A DNA stretch of 64,000 nt from Streptomyces albipurpureus (GTDB lineage: Bacteria > Actinomycetota > Actinomycetes > Streptomycetales > Streptomycetaceae): NCBI RefSeq assembly GCF_023701525.1, contig NZ_JAMQAW010000001.1:62001-126000 (forward strand), written 5' to 3'. Position numbers and translations under genes: made by a program. The notes below the pieces were generated by a model that saw nothing but the letters and a program-made list of their open reading frames with translations, was not told where the DNA came from and ran no database searches. This document shows positions 26,105 through 34,999 of this stretch, piece by piece (position 1 is the stretch's first letter; each line of letters opens with the position of its first letter).

Positions 26105-26145
26105 CCGAGGCCGCCGAGACCACCGAGGTCGCGGCGGCCTCGGGG
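26105..26145 (+). terminator. Terminator of the CDF gene
   Basis: A 12-bp perfect stem (CCCGAGGCCGCC with GGCGGCCTCGGG) and a 17-nt loop, about 27 bp after the stop codon. The rest of the 376-bp gap to idi (26146-26521) shows no gene and presumably holds the idi promoter. Confidence 0.8.
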
Positions 26146-26521
26146 CGTGAGGGGGCACTTCACCCGGGACCCGAGCACTTCACCCAAGAGCCGGGCATAC
26201 CGGCACCGACCAAGCCCGGGTCGCAGCAACGACCTCGGGTAGGACAAAATGACGCCGGTCCGGCGTTAGGCATACCGGTGTCAAGACGTGAGAAGAACTC
26301 GTGTTTCATTGCCTTTGGAGTGTGTCGCGCAATGACGCAGGGCACGATCCGGATTCCGAAACCTTCGGAGTGCCGCGCCCGGCCCGTATATCCGCCAGGG
26401 CCCGGGCTAGCGAAACGGACATGCTAGGACATGCCCGGACAAGCCGAAGTGCCGACAAGCCGCTTTTGTACGGCAGACTGGGCAGGCCCCACAGGGCGAG
26501 GACCACATGCGAAGGATGGTT

Positions 26522-27103
26522 ATGCCGACCCCACCAGCCACCGCCACGAACAGTGCACCCCCCACGATCCTGCTCGAACTGGTCGACGAGCAGGGCAACA
26601 CCGTCGGCACCGCGGAGAAGCTCGCCGCCCACCAGGCACCAGGGCAGCTGCACCGGGCCTTCTCCGTCTTCCTCTTCGACGAGCAGGGGCGACTGCTGAT
26701 CCAGCAGCGCGCCGCTGGCAAGTACCACTCCCCCGGTGTGTGGTCGAACACCTGCTGTGGGCACCCGTACCCCGGTGAGGCCCCCTTTGCCGCCGCCGCC
26801 CGGCGCACCTACGAGGAGCTGGGCCTCTCCCCCTCCCTCCTCGGCGCTGCGGGCACGGTCCGCTACAACCACCCGGACCCGGCGTCCGGCCTGGTCGAGC
26901 AGGAGTACAACCATCTCTTCGTCGGCCTGGTGCAGGCTCCGCTTCGGCCTGACCCGGAGGAGGTCGGCGAGACCGCGTATGTCACAGCGGCCGAGCTGGC
27001 CGAACGCCATGAGAAGGACACCTTCTCCACCTGGTTCATGACGGTGCTCGACGCCGCGCGTCCGGCGATCAGAGAGATGACGGGCCGCGCCTGCGGGTGG
27101 TGA
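26522..27103 (+). CDS. idi: Isopentenyl-diphosphate delta-isomerase, type I
   Basis: 193 aa. The third of three close ATGs is preferred because AAGGA lies 5 bases before it. Nudix-like fold with catalytic Cys79 in NTCCGHP and Glu in RRTYEELG (98-99). It interconverts isopentenyl and dimethylallyl diphosphate in the cytoplasm and so balances precursors for the hopanoid prenyl synthase. Sequence and position match SCO6750. Confidence 0.95.
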   Translation: MPTPPATATNSAPPTILLELVDEQGNTVGTAEKLAAHQAPGQLHRAFSVFLFDEQGRLLIQQRAAGKYHSPGVWSNTCCGHPYPGEAPFAAAARRTYEELGLSPSLLGAAGTVRYNHPDPASGLVEQEYNHLFVGLVQAPLRPDPEEVGETAYVTAAELAERHEKDTFSTWFMTVLDAARPAIREMTGRACGW

Positions 27104-27106
27104 GAC

Positions 27107-27595
27107 CTATCGTCTGCGGGGGGTGCCCGCCAGGGGTACCCCGCAGACGGACGGCAGCGGCAGCTCCGCCCAGATGACCTTTCCGCCGCCGGCGGTGTGC
27201 GCCACGTCGTAGCTGCCACCCGACTCGCGCGTGATCTCCCGTACGAGGTGCAGCCCTCTGCCGCCCGTCTGACGCCAGTCCGTCTCCAGGGCCTGCGGCC
27301 GGTAGGGGTGGTCGTCCTCCACGGAGACCCGTACCCGCCCCGAGGCGACGGCGATCTCCACGGCCACCTCGGGAGTGAGAACAGCGGCGTGCTTCACCAC
27401 GTTGGTCACCAACTCCGAGACGATCAGCAGGAGCGCCTGGAGGAGTTCGTCGTGCACCGGGACCCGCTGGCGGTGCAGCAGGTCCCGTACGACCTGCCGG
27501 GAGCGCGGCACCGACACCTCGACCGTTGGCGCGGTGAAACGCCAGACGCCCTCATACGACAGTGGCCGGCCTGGGATGCTCCCGCGGCTCTCCAT
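27107..27595 (-). CDS. HATPase-domain anti-sigma/regulatory protein
   Basis: 162 aa from the ATG at 27595. A single GHKL ATPase domain: N-box ELVTNVVKHA, D-box VSVEDDHP, G-box TGGRGLHLVREI. The form without a kinase core is typical of the very numerous Streptomyces SpoIIAB/RsbW-like regulators, which bind sigma factors or anti-anti-sigma proteins. It is convergent with idi, 3 bp apart. No partner gene is adjacent, so the target is unknown. Confidence 0.85.
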   Translation of the reverse strand: MESRGSIPGRPLSYEGVWRFTAPTVEVSVPRSRQVVRDLLHRQRVPVHDELLQALLLIVSELVTNVVKHAAVLTPEVAVEIAVASGRVRVSVEDDHPYRPQALETDWRQTGGRGLHLVREITRESGGSYDVAHTAGGGKVIWAELPLPSVCGVPLAGTPRRR

Positions 27596-27729
27596 ACTCC
27601 GGTACCACCCTCGGCTCGACTGCCACTGACCATCGGGTAAACAGTGTTGGCAGCGAGCTCCCCCGCGCCGCGGCTTTGAACACAAGTCAGCACCAATCGA
27701 CGCGTTATGACCACGTGCGTAGATCAGGG

Positions 27730-28413
27730 TCAGTTGTGCGACTGGTCCTGATCCCCTTCTGGCCGGTTGCCGTGCGCCCCGGGGCCCTGGGCGGTCGAAG
27801 GTCCCGCGGAGGTGCCGGGAGAGCCCGTCTGGGGCCTACCACCGGGGCTGGTGGGCTCGGCTACCAGATGGACGATCCGCCGGCCGCCGATGCCGATGGC
27901 CAGCAGTCCGAGGCCGTCGAAGAGCAGGGCCAGGGAGAAGAAGAGGCCCAGCACATAGCGGCTGCTCTCGGGCCAGTTCCCGAGGACCAGGATGCCCAGC
28001 AAGAGGCCGAAGACCCCCTGCAGAAGCGTCCAGCCGAACTGCGGGCCGCGCACCACCAGCGAGCCCACCAACCGGAAGAGTCCGCCGGTGAGGAAGAGCA
28101 GCGCCGCGAAGAGGGTCAGCGCCTCCGCGGAGCCCTCGGGATGCCGGATGACGACGACTCCGGCCGCGATGTTGAGCGCGGCGACCACCACGGCAAGCCA
28201 GAAGTAGTCGCTGCCCCGCGACTGGATGGCGTGGAGCAGCCCGATCAACCCACCGATGAGCAGCAGCCAGCCGAACAGCAGCATGGAGGTGAGGGTGGCT
28301 ACCCAGGTGTAGATCAGGCCGACCAGACCGGCGATCACCAGGATCACACCGAGCACGGCCAGCAGACTGAAGTTGCGCTTCAGTCTCCTGGGCGCCTGAG
28401 CGGGAGCGGCCAT
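27730..28413 (-). CDS. HdeD-family (DUF308) membrane protein
   Basis: 227 aa. Six hydrophobic segments in three pairs between residues about 15 and 185 form the HdeD/DUF308 repeat (for example LLAVLGVILVIAGLVGLIYTW and GVFGLLLGILVLGNWPESS). A polar Gly/Pro/Ser tail of about 40 residues follows. The ATG is preceded by a strong AAGGAGGAAAC. In E. coli HdeD is linked to acid resistance; the role here is unknown. Confidence 0.87.
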   Translation of the reverse strand: MAAPAQAPRRLKRNFSLLAVLGVILVIAGLVGLIYTWVATLTSMLLFGWLLLIGGLIGLLHAIQSRGSDYFWLAVVVAALNIAAGVVVIRHPEGSAEALTLFAALLFLTGGLFRLVGSLVVRGPQFGWTLLQGVFGLLLGILVLGNWPESSRYVLGLFFSLALLFDGLGLLAIGIGGRRIVHLVAEPTSPGGRPQTGSPGTSAGPSTAQGPGAHGNRPEGDQDQSHN

Positions 28414-28488
28414 CGTTTCCTCCTTGCCGTACCCCCCGGCTGCCCCCTCTTGATCGTAGATCCGCTGGTGGCGGATAGCATCCGGCGC

Positions 28489-29301
28489 ATGGAGTCGCCA
28501 GCCCCGCCCAGCCCCCGACCTCAGGTGAGCTGCACCGTGACGGACGGTGTGGCCACGGTGGTCATCAGCAATCCCGCCAAGCGCAATGCCATGACCAACG
28601 CGATGTGGCGCGAGCTGACGGGACTCCTCGGCCCGCTCGCGACCGACCCGGCCGTACGCGCCCTGGTACTCACCGGCGACGGGTCCACCTTCTGCGCCGG
28701 GGCCGACATCCCCTCCCTGAAGGGGGCCGGCGAATCCCCCCGGTCCTTGGCCGTACGCGCGGAGAACGCGCTCGCCGCCTTCCCCAAGCCGACGCTCGCG
28801 GCGGTACGCGGCTACTGCGTGGGCGGCGGGTGCCAGCTGGCCGCCGCCTGCGATCTGCGGTTCGCCGAGGAGGGCGCGCTGTTCGGGGTGACACCGGCGA
28901 AGCTGGGGATCGTCTACCCGGCGTCCTCCACCCGTCGCCTGGTCTCCCTGGTGGGTCCATCGGCCGCCAAGTACCTGCTGTTCTCCGCGGAACTGATCGA
29001 CACGGATCGGGCACTGCGTACCGGTCTGGTCGACGAGGTGGTGCCCGCGGAGCGGCTGAGCGCGCGGGTGGCGGCGTTCACCGAGGTCATCACCGCGCGC
29101 TCACAGCTCACTCAGGCGGCAGCCAAGGAGTTCGCGACCGGCAGGGTGGACCGGGACGGGTACTGGGCGGAGCAGGAGCGCTCGGCGGACGATTCGGCGG
29201 AGGGCGTGGCCGCCTTTGCGGAGCGGCGCCCGGCGCGGTTCACCTGGACGGTTTTGGCGCCGCGGTTCCCGGCTCGGACCGAGGACCTCCCCCGTGCCTG
29301 A
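28489..29301 (+). CDS. Enoyl-CoA hydratase/isomerase (crotonase) family protein
   Basis: 270 aa from the ATG at 28489. Oxyanion-hole segments FCAGADIPSL and YCVGGGCQLAAACD are intact, as is the crotonase C-terminal helix. The positions that hold the two catalytic Glu residues in true hydratases read TPAKLGIVYPASSTRRL, without acidic residues, so hydratase activity is doubtful. Isomerase, thioesterase or other CoA chemistry is possible. The start has no obvious SD and may be leaderless. A terminator follows directly. Confidence 0.85.
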   Translation: MESPAPPSPRPQVSCTVTDGVATVVISNPAKRNAMTNAMWRELTGLLGPLATDPAVRALVLTGDGSTFCAGADIPSLKGAGESPRSLAVRAENALAAFPKPTLAAVRGYCVGGGCQLAAACDLRFAEEGALFGVTPAKLGIVYPASSTRRLVSLVGPSAAKYLLFSAELIDTDRALRTGLVDEVVPAERLSARVAAFTEVITARSQLTQAAAKEFATGRVDRDGYWAEQERSADDSAEGVAAFAERRPARFTWTVLAPRFPARTEDLPRA

Positions 29302-29302
29302 G

Positions 29303-29344
29303 ACGGCCACCTGCCGGAAGTGACCGGGTGCCGGGGGTGGCCGT
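29303..29344 (+). terminator. Terminator after the crotonase gene
   Basis: A 9-bp stem (ACGGCCACC with GGTGGCCGT) encloses a 24-nt GC-rich loop and starts 2 bp past the stop codon. Confidence 0.65.
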
Positions 29345-29509
29345 GCGCGTGAACTGACCACGCGCTGGGAATGGTCATGCCCAGCTGCTGGCCTGTCTTC
29401 CGATCTGTCCCGGCGTACCGGCATTGCGACCGGGGGTGAGCCGGACGTTTGCCAGCCGTGTGCGGGGTAAGCCGACCTCCTGACCGAAAACCGTTCTCAG
29501 GAGGTTCCC

Positions 29510-29647
29510 ATGTTCCGTGCCATCGCAGATGTTCTGCGCACCGTCGGCTCCGCGATCGCGTCGGTCGTCACCCTGCCCTTCCGGCTCCTCGCCCGGCTCT
29601 TCGGCGGCGCCTCGGGCGGCGGTGGGCGACGGACTCGACGTGCCTGA
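29510..29647 (+). CDS. 45-aa LPFR-type small protein
   Basis: A short frame with a very good ribosome site (AGGAGG, 5-base spacer, ATG). The peptide is amphipathic in its first half (FRAIADVLRTVGSAIASVVTLPFRLLARLFGG, split here as one helix plus an LPFR turn) and ends in a Gly/Arg tail. Similar peptides with an LPFRxLARLFGG core are recalled from many Streptomyces genomes. It may lie at the membrane surface. The function is unknown. Confidence 0.75.
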   Translation: MFRAIADVLRTVGSAIASVVTLPFRLLARLFGGASGGGGRRTRRA

Positions 29648-29733
29648 GTCACCGGCCGCGCGACATCTCCCCCGGCGGACCGGCACAATGCACTGTCAGG
29701 CACTGGCAGTACGGGAAGGCGAGTCGGGAAACC

Positions 29734-32115
29734 GTGACGACGTCCATCGAAGGCAGGATCGCCGAGGAACTCGGCGTACGGGAGCGGCAGGTCAAGGCGG
29801 CCGTGGAGCTGCTCGACGGCGGGTCCACCGTGCCGTTCATCGCGCGCTACCGCAAGGAAGCGACCGAGATGCTCGACGATGCGCAGCTGCGCACGCTCGA
29901 AGAGCGGTTGCGTTATCTGCGGGAGTTGGAGGAGCGACGGGCCGCAATCCTTGAGTCCGTACGTGAACAGGGCAAACTGGACGAAGCGCTGGAGGCGCAG
30001 ATCCGGGGCGCGGACACCAAGGCGCGGCTGGAGGACATCTATCTTCCGTTCAAGCCCAAGCGGCGCACCAAGGCGCAGATCGCCCGTGAGGCCGGCCTGG
30101 AGCCGCTGGCTGACGGACTGCTCGGGGACCCGTCCAAGGAGCCCCTCACCGCCGCCGCGGAATTCGTGGACGCGGAGAAGGGGGTCACCGACGCGGCAGC
30201 AGCCTTGGAGGGCGCGAGGGCGATTTTGACCGAGAGGTTCTCCGAGGACGCCGATCTGATCGGTGAGCTGCGGGAGCGGATGTGGACGCGGGGCAGGGTG
30301 GCCGCGAAGGTGCGTGCGGGGAAGGAGGAGGCGGGGGCGAAGTTCGCCGACTACTTCGACTTCGCCGAGCCGTTCACCGCACTGCCGTCGCACCGGGTGC
30401 TCGCCCTGTTGCGGGGCGAGAAGGAAGAGGTGCTGGACCTGGCGCTGGAGCCGGACGCGCCATCGGATGAGCCCGGTCCTTCCGCGTACGAGAACGCCAT
30501 CGCACACCGCTTCGGGGTCGTCGGCCGGGGGCGTCCCGGCGACAAGTGGCTCGCGGACACCGTGCGGTGGGCCTGGCGGACCCGAGTGCTGGTGCATCTC
30601 GGCATCGATCTGCGGCTGCGGCTGCGCACCGCGGCGGAGGACGAGGCGGTACGCGTCTTCGCGGCGAATCTGCGTGATCTCCTGCTGGCGGCGCCCGCCG
30701 GCACCCGGGCGACGCTGGGGCTCGACCCCGGCTTCCGTACGGGTGTGAAGGTGGCCATCGTCGATGCGACGGGCAAGGTGGTCGCCACGGACACGATCTA
30801 TCCGCATGTGCCGGCCAACAAGTGGGATCAGTCGCTGACCCGGTTGGCGCAGCTCGCCAAGGAGCACTCGGTCGATCTGGTCGCGATCGGCAATGGCACG
30901 GCGTCCCGTGAAACCGACAAGCTGGCCGGTGAACTCATCGCCAGGCACCCCGAGTTGGACCTCACCAAGGTGATGGTCTCGGAGGCCGGCGCGTCGGTGT
31001 ACTCGGCGTCGGCGTTCGCCTCGCAGGAACTGCCGAGTCTCGATGTGTCGCTGCGCGGTGCGGTCTCCATCGCCCGTAGGCTCCAGGACCCGCTGGCGGA
31101 GCTGGTGAAGATCGACCCCAAGTCGATCGGTGTGGGCCAGTACCAGCACGATCTGTCCGAGGTGAAGCTCTCGCGCTCGTTGGACACCGTGGTCGAGGAC
31201 TGTGTGAACGGTGTCGGTGTGGATGTCAACACGGCCTCCGCCCCACTGCTCTCACGCGTCTCGGGCATCGGTGCCGGCCTCGCGGAGAACATCGTCGCGC
31301 ACCGGGACACCAACGGCCCGTTCCGCTCCCGTAGGGCGTTGAAGGACGTGGCTCGACTGGGCCCCAAGGCGTACGAGCAGTGCGCGGGCTTCCTGCGCAT
31401 CCGAGGCGGTGAGGACCCGCTCGACGCGTCCAGTGTGCACCCGGAGGCGTATCCGGTGGTGCGACGCATGGTGAAGACGGCGGGCGGTGAGGTGGCGGCG
31501 CTGATCGGCAACACCGCGGCGCTGCGGTCACTGCGGCCCGATGACTTCGTCGATGAGACCTTCGGGCTGCCCACGGTGACCGACATCCTGCGGGAGTTGG
31601 AGAAGCCCGGGCGTGACCCGAGGCCGGCGTTTCGCACCGCCTCCTTCAAGGAGGGCGTGGAGAAGATCGGCGATCTCACATCGGGGATGGTGCTCGAAGG
31701 GGTGGTCACCAATGTGGCGGCCTTCGGCGCGTTCGTCGACATCGGCGTCCACCAGGACGGTCTGGTCCATGTGTCGGCCATGTCGCGGACGTTCGTCAAG
31801 GACCCCCGGGACGTGGTCAAGTCGGGTGATGTGGTGAAGGTGAAGGTCCTTGATGTGGACATTCCCCGGAAGCGGATCGCGCTGACGCTGCGGCTCGATG
31901 ACGAGGCCGCCAAGAGCGGCGCGCAGAACGGCGGTACGGGCTCGAAGCCTGCGGGCGGGCGGCCGGTGAAGGAGCGCGGTGAGCGCGGCGGGGGCCAGCC
32001 ACGCCGTCAACAGGGCGGTCGCGGTGGCGAGCGCCAGGTGCCCGCTCCGACGAACAGCGCGATGGCGGACGCACTGCGTCGGGCCGGTCTGACCGGTCCC
32101 GACCGCCGCCGCTGA
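29734..32115 (+). CDS. tex: Tex-family RNA-binding transcription accessory protein
   Basis: 793 aa from the GTG at 29734. Domain order: N-terminal helical Tex domain (IAEELGVRERQVKAAVELL, FIARYRKEATEMLDD), YqgF/RNase-H-like domain from about residue 325 (TLGLDPGFRTGVKVAIVD), helix-hairpin-helix region (LLSRVSGIGAGLAENIV), and an S1 RNA-binding domain near 650-720 (GMVLEGVVTNVAAFGAFVDIG). The last 75 residues are a Gly/Arg-rich disordered tail. It is a conserved nucleic-acid-binding protein linked to transcription and to expression of virulence or stress genes. Confidence 0.95.
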   Translation: MTTSIEGRIAEELGVRERQVKAAVELLDGGSTVPFIARYRKEATEMLDDAQLRTLEERLRYLRELEERRAAILESVREQGKLDEALEAQIRGADTKARLEDIYLPFKPKRRTKAQIAREAGLEPLADGLLGDPSKEPLTAAAEFVDAEKGVTDAAAALEGARAILTERFSEDADLIGELRERMWTRGRVAAKVRAGKEEAGAKFADYFDFAEPFTALPSHRVLALLRGEKEEVLDLALEPDAPSDEPGPSAYENAIAHRFGVVGRGRPGDKWLADTVRWAWRTRVLVHLGIDLRLRLRTAAEDEAVRVFAANLRDLLLAAPAGTRATLGLDPGFRTGVKVAIVDATGKVVATDTIYPHVPANKWDQSLTRLAQLAKEHSVDLVAIGNGTASRETDKLAGELIARHPELDLTKVMVSEAGASVYSASAFASQELPSLDVSLRGAVSIARRLQDPLAELVKIDPKSIGVGQYQHDLSEVKLSRSLDTVVEDCVNGVGVDVNTASAPLLSRVSGIGAGLAENIVAHRDTNGPFRSRRALKDVARLGPKAYEQCAGFLRIRGGEDPLDASSVHPEAYPVVRRMVKTAGGEVAALIGNTAALRSLRPDDFVDETFGLPTVTDILRELEKPGRDPRPAFRTASFKEGVEKIGDLTSGMVLEGVVTNVAAFGAFVDIGVHQDGLVHVSAMSRTFVKDPRDVVKSGDVVKVKVLDVDIPRKRIALTLRLDDEAAKSGAQNGGTGSKPAGGRPVKERGERGGGQPRRQQGGRGGERQVPAPTNSAMADALRRAGLTGPDRRR

Positions 32116-32121
32116 CCCCTG

Positions 32122-32156
32122 GACGGTGGAGACCGGACGCACCGGTCTCCACCGTC
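32122..32156. terminator. Bidirectional terminator between tex and the ABC-F gene
   Basis: A 15-bp perfect stem (32122-32136 with 32142-32156) and a 5-nt loop between two convergent genes, 6 bp past the tex stop and 34 bp from the ABC-F stop. Confidence 0.88.
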
Positions 32157-32190
32157 AGCCGTACGTGGTCCTAGCTGTCCCGCACCGTGG

Positions 32191-33837
32191 TCAGCCTTCG
32201 GTGATCTTTCCGTCGGCCACCGCGACACGGCGGGTGGTGTGCACCGCTTCCAGCATCCGACGGTCGTGGGTCACCAGCAGCAGGGTGCCCTCATAGCGGT
32301 CGAGCGCCGCTTCCAGCTGCTCGATCGCGGCCAGGTCGAGATGGTTCGTCGGCTCGTCCAGTACCAGGAGATTGACCCCGCGGCCCTGGAGCAGGGCGAG
32401 GGCGGCACGGGTGCGCTCGCCCGGTGAGAGCGTGGTCGCGGGGCGCAGCACATGGTCGGCGGTGAGGCCGAACTTGGCCAGCAGGGTGCGTACTTCGGCG
32501 GGTGCGGTGTCGGGGACGGCCGCGCTGAAGGCGTCGAGAAGGGTCTCGGGGCCGTGGAAGAGCGCCCGGGCCTGGTCAACCTCACCGACGACCACACCAG
32601 GGCCGAGTGAGGCCCGTCCGGAGTCCAGCGGAAGTCGCCCCAGGAGCGCGGCCAGCAGGGTGGACTTACCGGAACCGTTGGCCCCGGTGATCGCGATCCG
32701 ATCCGCCCAGTCGATCTGGAGGGTGAGCGGTCCGCAGTGGAAGTCACCGCGTCGGACCTCGGCCTGGTCGAGGGTGGCCACGACCGAGCCGGAGCGTGGG
32801 GCGGCCGCGATCTCCAGACGCAGTTCCCATTCCTTGCGGGGTTCATCGACGGTGTCGAGGCGTTCGATCATCCGCTGGGTCTGACGGGCCTTGGCCGCCT
32901 GCTTCTCGCTCGCTTCGCTGCGGAACTTCCGGCCGAGCTTGTCGCTGTCCGTGGCCTTGCGACGGGCGTTCTTCACTCCCTTGTCCATCCAGGAGCGCTG
33001 CATCTGGGCCCGTCCTTCGAGGGCGGCCCGTTTGTCCGCGTACTCGTCGAACTCCTCCCGGGCGTGCCGCCGGGCGGATTGGCGCTCCTCCAGATAGGAG
33101 TCGTATCCCCCGCCGTACAGACTGACGCTGCCCTGCGCGAGATCGAGTTCCAGGACCTTGGTGACGGTACGGGTGAGGAACTCGCGGTCATGGCTGACGA
33201 CGACCGTGCCGGCCCGTAGTTGGCCCACGAAGTTCTCCAGCCGGTCCAGGCCGTCCAGGTCGAGGTCGTTGGTGGGCTCGTCGAGGAGGAAGACGTCATA
33301 GCGGGACAGCAGGAGTGAGGCGAGCCCGGCCCTGGCCGCCTGGCCGCCGGAGAGCGCGGTCATGGGGAGGTCGAGAACGCTGCGGCCGGTGGTGAGGCCG
33401 AGTGATGCCGCGACGCCCTCGGCCCGCTCATCGAGGTCGGCACCGCCGAGCGCCAGCCAGCGCTCAAGGCTGAGGGAGTAGTCGTCGTCCGCGCCCGGCG
33501 TGCCGTCCGCGAGCGCCTGGGCCGCCCGGTCCATGCTCTCGCCGGCTGCGGCGACTCCGGTACGGCGGGCGAGGAACTCCCTTACCGACTCACCGGGTCG
33601 ACGCTCCGGCTCCTGGGGGAGGTGGCCGATGGTGGCCGTCGGCGGGGAGAGTCGTAGCTCCCCTTGTTCGGGTTGGTCCAGACCCGCGAGCAGCCGGAGC
33701 AGCGTGGACTTGCCGGCGCCGTTCACACCGACGAGTCCGATCACGTCACCGGGGGCGACGACGAGGTCGAGCCCGGCGAACAGGGAGCGGGCGCCATGCC
33801 CCGCGGCGAGGTCCTTGGCGACGAGAGTTGCAGTCAT
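32191..33837 (-). CDS. ABC-F family ATPase
   Basis: 548 aa with two ABC domains and no membrane segment. First: Walker A GVNGAGKST, signature LSGGQAARA, Walker B FLLDEPTNDLD. Second: GANGSGKST, LSPGERTRA, LVLDEPTNHLD. They are joined by a charged linker of about 80 residues (EERQSARRHAREEFDEYADKR and on) as in translation factors of the EttA/Uup class. It probably acts at the ribosome. Some ABC-F proteins protect from antibiotics, but nothing here points to that specifically. Confidence 0.92.
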   Translation of the reverse strand: MTATLVAKDLAAGHGARSLFAGLDLVVAPGDVIGLVGVNGAGKSTLLRLLAGLDQPEQGELRLSPPTATIGHLPQEPERRPGESVREFLARRTGVAAAGESMDRAAQALADGTPGADDDYSLSLERWLALGGADLDERAEGVAASLGLTTGRSVLDLPMTALSGGQAARAGLASLLLSRYDVFLLDEPTNDLDLDGLDRLENFVGQLRAGTVVVSHDREFLTRTVTKVLELDLAQGSVSLYGGGYDSYLEERQSARRHAREEFDEYADKRAALEGRAQMQRSWMDKGVKNARRKATDSDKLGRKFRSEASEKQAAKARQTQRMIERLDTVDEPRKEWELRLEIAAAPRSGSVVATLDQAEVRRGDFHCGPLTLQIDWADRIAITGANGSGKSTLLAALLGRLPLDSGRASLGPGVVVGEVDQARALFHGPETLLDAFSAAVPDTAPAEVRTLLAKFGLTADHVLRPATTLSPGERTRAALALLQGRGVNLLVLDEPTNHLDLAAIEQLEAALDRYEGTLLLVTHDRRMLEAVHTTRRVAVADGKITEG

Positions 33838-33886
33838 CAGACAGCGATCCTAAGGCGGGACCGGGCCGCCCGGCATCCAGGGTCGG

Positions 33887-34933
33887 TCAGCGGGGCACCT
33901 GGGTGACCAGCACACCGTCCACCGTGCGCGCCACCAGGAAGGCGGGGCCCCTGACCGCCCCCGGTGATAGCGGAATGCGATGCTCCCCTGCTTCCAGCAG
34001 GCCGGCGAAGACCTCCCGCTCATGGGTACGGAAGATCCGGTCAAGCCGGTACGCCCGCACCGATACCTCACAGGAAGAGGTCACCGTCACCCAGGCCTCG
34101 CCGTCCGCCGCGGTGAGGGCGACCAGCCGGCGCAGTTCCCGCGGGCCGCGGTGGAGGGCGTCCTCGATCTGGGCCAGCAGCACGGGAATCACCGGGGCCA
34201 GTCCGTCGACGAAGGCGGCGTCCGCTCCCGCGGCGGTGAAGGCCTCCCGCACGGCGGCGCGCTCCTCATCGGGGACCGCGCGGCCGAAGGCGACCGCGCC
34301 ATAGGTACGCAGCTCCTCCGCGGGGACCTGGGCGGCGTCCCGGGAGATGTCCGCGCCCACGCCGATGGTGCGCAGGGCCGCGGCGAGCTTGCGCAGCACG
34401 GAGGCGCGGGCGCCGATCAGCAGCACCCTGCCGCGTTGGGGTCGCGCGGGGCCGGCCGTCGCATCGGTCGTGGTGGCGGCGATGAGTCGTTCCAGCTCGG
34501 CCCGGTAGACATCGCCCCGGAACCGGAAGGGCCCTATCCCTTCGTAGCCCTCGCGTTCGAGATCGGCCTGCTCCGAGGTCTGCCAGGCGAAATCCCGCCA
34601 GACGATGTCAGCGCCATCGCGCTCGATGACCGCGGTCACCGCGCCGCAGCCGAGGTCCGCGCATTCGGGGCAGGCGTAGATGACACAGCGACCGTCGGCC
34701 AGGGGTGCGGGCGCTTCGAGCAGCAGGGTGCGCACCTCGGCGGTGAAGATCGCTGGCGGGACGTCGGACGCGAGCGGGGAGACCGCGTCGAGGTCACTGA
34801 GCTGGAACAGCAGCGGTTGACCATCGACGATGAAGTCCATGAAGTCCCGATGCGTCTTGAAGACGCCACTTGCGAGAACTCCCCCGGCTCGCATCGCCGG
34901 TGCCAACCCGAAGGTGGTGTACTCGGCAGACAT
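33887..34933 (-). CDS. Uncharacterised two-part protein with CPEC motif
   Basis: 348 aa, cytoplasmic. Residues 1-150 contain a Cys cluster (YACPECADLGCGAVT) that could bind a metal. Residues about 160-240 form a Rossmann-like segment (RVLLIGARASVLRKLAAALR, then a strand-turn pattern). Genes like this are often labelled oxidoreductase, but I see no complete NAD or FAD motif. It is divergent from the DAO-like gene across 66 bp and may share its promoter region. The function is unknown. Confidence 0.7.
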   Translation of the reverse strand: MSAEYTTFGLAPAMRAGGVLASGVFKTHRDFMDFIVDGQPLLFQLSDLDAVSPLASDVPPAIFTAEVRTLLLEAPAPLADGRCVIYACPECADLGCGAVTAVIERDGADIVWRDFAWQTSEQADLEREGYEGIGPFRFRGDVYRAELERLIAATTTDATAGPARPQRGRVLLIGARASVLRKLAAALRTIGVGADISRDAAQVPAEELRTYGAVAFGRAVPDEERAAVREAFTAAGADAAFVDGLAPVIPVLLAQIEDALHRGPRELRRLVALTAADGEAWVTVTSSCEVSVRAYRLDRIFRTHEREVFAGLLEAGEHRIPLSPGAVRGPAFLVARTVDGVLVTQVPR

Positions 34934-34999
34934 GCCCTGAGTATCCCCTCACCAACGGGGTTCAGAGCGCGATGGAACATATTCGCTACGGTCCGTCCC

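Noticed and set aside
32191..33837. ABC-F protein as an antibiotic resistance determinant
   Set aside because: No biosynthetic cluster, leader peptide or inducible attenuator was seen nearby; most ABC-F proteins are housekeeping translation factors.
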